Below, piece by piece: positions 11,310-13,009 of a stretch of 13,009 nt of DNA. Every line of letters begins with the position of its first letter. Within the stretch, counting starts at the first letter, position 1. Made by a program: the position numbers and the translations under genes. The stretch is from CAYMUB01 sp964393545 (GTDB lineage: Bacteria > Patescibacteriota > Microgenomatia > Daviesbacterales > UBA10151). The notes beneath the pieces are model-generated. The model worked only from the letters and a program-made list of their open reading frames with translations, did no database searches and had not been told where the DNA came from. The stretch spans positions 1-13,009 of the forward strand of contig CAYMUB010000052.1 in the NCBI GenBank assembly GCA_964393545.1, written 5' to 3'.

Positions 11310-12751
11310 ATGTTGTTAATAATTATTATTCTCATTGCTTCTTTATGGAGATTTTATAATTATCAAAACAGGTGGACACTTCAGCAGGATTAAGCAAGAG
11401 ATGCAATCATTGGATTATACTCCATACAAAACAATAAAATTCCTTTTTTGGGTCCTCCTTCATCTGCAGGAAATTTTTCCTTTGGCCCGCTATATTATTA
11501 TGTGATTATTATTTTTACCTATCTGCTTCCTTTTGTAAATGGTCCCTGGGTTGGATTTACGTTGTTATCTGTTTGCTCAGTTATTATCTTTTATTATATT
11601 GGTAAAAAAATAGGGGGTTTGGCTTTTGGTACTATTTTAGGTTTAGTTTCCGCCTTTTCTTCTGCCAGTATTTTTCATGCTCCAGATATGCTAAATCCAA
11701 TGCTTTTAGTATTTTTTGTACCTTTATCAATTTTAAGTATGATTAAAACTCTTGAAAGTAAGAGATTTATATATCCAGCTATGTTGGGATTTTCAACAGG
11801 TGTTGCTATTAATTCTCACCTACAATCTCTAGGATTAATTTTTTTAATAATACTCACATTAATCTTTAAAAAATCTAAAAAAATAAAAACAAGCTTAGGA
11901 ATAATACTGGGTCTTATTATAAGTTTTGGACCCTTAATTTACTTTGATTTACAAAATAATGGAGTTTGGATCAAAAGTATTTTTGAATACCTTAGGTTTG
12001 GACAGAATAAGTTTAATATAACTTACTCATGGGGAGGGGATTTAATAAATTTTTGGCCCTCCCTTTGGGGAGAGGTAATTACAAGCATACCTTTAACAGG
12101 TTATTTTTTTGTTGCACTTTTTATATTAGCTTTTATTCTTACCCTTAGGAATAAACAAGTATATCAAAGTTTTTGGGTGATTTTTTTAACCTTTATTTCC
12201 CAAATTGTAGTTTTAAAATATTATAAGGGTCCAAGACTGCCTGTTTATCTTATTTTCTACCATTCCTTCATTACTATTTTTGTTTCATGGTCTTTGTGGA
12301 GAATGTATATTACAAATAAAGCCCTGGGGATAATTCTTATTTTAATTACCTTACTTATCAGTTCCTATTCCAATTTAAAGATAATAAATTCCTCAAGTCA
12401 AACCCCTGCAATATTTGCTCTTAAAGACCAAATAGAGAAGTTAAAACCTGGTAACTATCAACTATATAGTTATACAGGATCATATGGTGTAAGTTTGCCT
12501 TTATATTACCTTTGGTTAAAATCAGGAAAAATTAGTTCAGATGGGGAAAAAATCGGGGTTTGTGAATATTCCATAACAAGAGGTGTCAATCTTTCTGATT
12601 ACATTATTAATTGTCCGGAAAATGAAAATTTAATAGTAAATTTAGCAAATACAGAATATTTGATTTGAGCAATAAAACCAATTTTGGAGATTTGGATTAT
12701 CTGACAAATGAAAAAATATATAATTGGATTTCCCAAAGATACGGAAATTGA
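11310..12751 (+). pseudogene. GT-C membrane glycosyltransferase (PMT/GT39-like), broken
   Basis: Read without its lesions, this is a multi-pass protein of about 480 residues of the dolichyl-phosphate-mannose/ArnT-like GT-C superfamily, which moves sugars from lipid carriers to extracytoplasmic acceptors. ATG 11310 follows AAGAAAAGAAG. The first helix MLLIIIILIASLWRFYNYQNRW leads to QQD, an in-frame TAA (11391-11393), then ARDAIIGLYSIQN and LGPPSSAGNFSFGPLYYY, all in the same frame. The stop falls in the first outer loop, where family members carry the catalytic acidic residue; CAA to TAA would explain it. About ten hydrophobic segments follow. Frame 1 ends at 12668, but the next frame continues with NFGDLDYLTNEKIYNW to a TGA at 12749-12751, which looks like the true C-terminus after a frameshift between about 12625 and 12665. 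Restarting at TTG 11448 would lose helix 1 and the catalytic loop. Sequencing error is possible, but two lesions favour real decay. Confidence 0.72.
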
Positions 12752-12883
12752 GAAAAAGTAGGAATATTCATTCTAGATCAGTTGGTTAATGTAAATTATC
12801 TTTAAATCTTTACTATCCTGCTCTTTTTTGCTTCTTCCGATCAGTCCAATCTCTGGATCTTCCTTTCCCCTGACTTAGGACAT

Positions 12884-13009
12884 TTAGTGTCCCAGAGATT
12901 TTAAGAGATCAATTTTTTCTTTTAAGGCTGGGTTTTCAATTGTTGTTTCAACATATGCTACCTCACTAGTTTTTGTGTTAGTAACTTTGTGGGTTAAAAC
13001 CTTTCCAGC
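12884..13009 (-). CDS. Unidentified protein, C-terminal end (partial)
   Basis: A minus-strand frame runs from the right edge through 41 codons to TAA (12884-12886). It reads AGKVLTHKVTNTKTSEVAYVETTIENPALKEKI in outline (strand-rich first half, then a helix ending LLKSLGH). The codon pattern and unbroken frame suggest a real gene, but the fragment is too short to name. The DNA between it and the glycosyltransferase pseudogene (12752-12883) holds only an inverted repeat, AATCTCTGG (12849-12857) with CCAGAGATT (12892-12900), without a T-tract. Confidence 0.5.
   Translation of the reverse strand, partial: AGKVLTHKVTNTKTSEVAYVETTIENPALKEKIDLLKSLGH

Noticed and set aside
12752..12883. Basic-residue-rich minus-strand frames downstream of the last partial gene
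   Set aside because: They are short, start only after stop codons, and show no initiation site or family resemblance; the stretch is treated as non-coding.
1..13009. CRISPR arrays, tRNA or rRNA genes, insertion sequences, integrases
   Set aside because: No regularly spaced repeats, cloverleaf or rRNA-like segments, or transposase or integrase motifs were seen on either strand.

Overview
The window is AT-rich and gene-dense, uses the standard bacterial stop codons (TGA is a stop), and has short intergenic gaps. The gene mix is a PurM-like AIR synthase beside a PRPP synthetase tail, a MacB-type ABC exporter with a DUF5666 partner, a class A beta-lactamase-fold hydrolase, a degenerate M23-like envelope protein and a GT-C glycosyltransferase. 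Many promoter-proximal genes lack a Shine-Dalgarno (SD) site. Together these suggest a Candidate Phyla Radiation (Patescibacteria, perhaps Microgenomates-like) bacterium. This is an inference from style and families; no marker gene fixes it.

Layout. 1-1259: the 3' end of a PRPP synthetase gene (+) meets a PurM-like gene (-), with a hairpin between them. 1260-2798: the least explained region. Two short promoter-proximal ORFs, one Leu-rich and one Ile-rich, each end in a sequence that can pair with the following intrinsic terminator, as in amino-acid attenuators. The first precedes three tightly packed small genes (one with a SHOCT-like segment), the second an unknown 118-residue protein. 2826-4189: a secreted NodB-type polysaccharide deacetylase (+) converges with a membrane-anchored protein (-). 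4252-6711: one promoter drives a 28-codon remnant of an OmpR-type response regulator, a MacB-like ATPase, its permease and a DUF5666 membrane protein. 6730-8788: beta-lactamase-fold hydrolase (+), MsrB (-), RlmB/TrmH-type rRNA methyltransferase (+). 8852-9493: a degraded DUF6883/DUF4926 pair (-) next to a palindromic repeat. 9542-12751: TspO (+), M23-like protein (-), and a GT-C glycosyltransferase gene with a nonsense codon and a frameshift (+). The window closes with an unidentified partial gene (-).

Two themes join these parts. First, at about nine genes a -10 box lies only 6-13 nt before the start codon and no SD is present, so leaderless transcripts seem normal for first genes, while downstream operon genes carry strong SD sites (AAAGGAGGTG three times). 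This pattern also corrects the start of the M23-like gene. Second, several loci are decaying: the response regulator remnant, the DUF6883 fragment, a possible ATA start in DUF4926, and the broken glycosyltransferase.

The best candidate for an undescribed system is the pair of leader-peptide attenuators at 1281-1480 and 2175-2337, with the small unknown proteins they would control.
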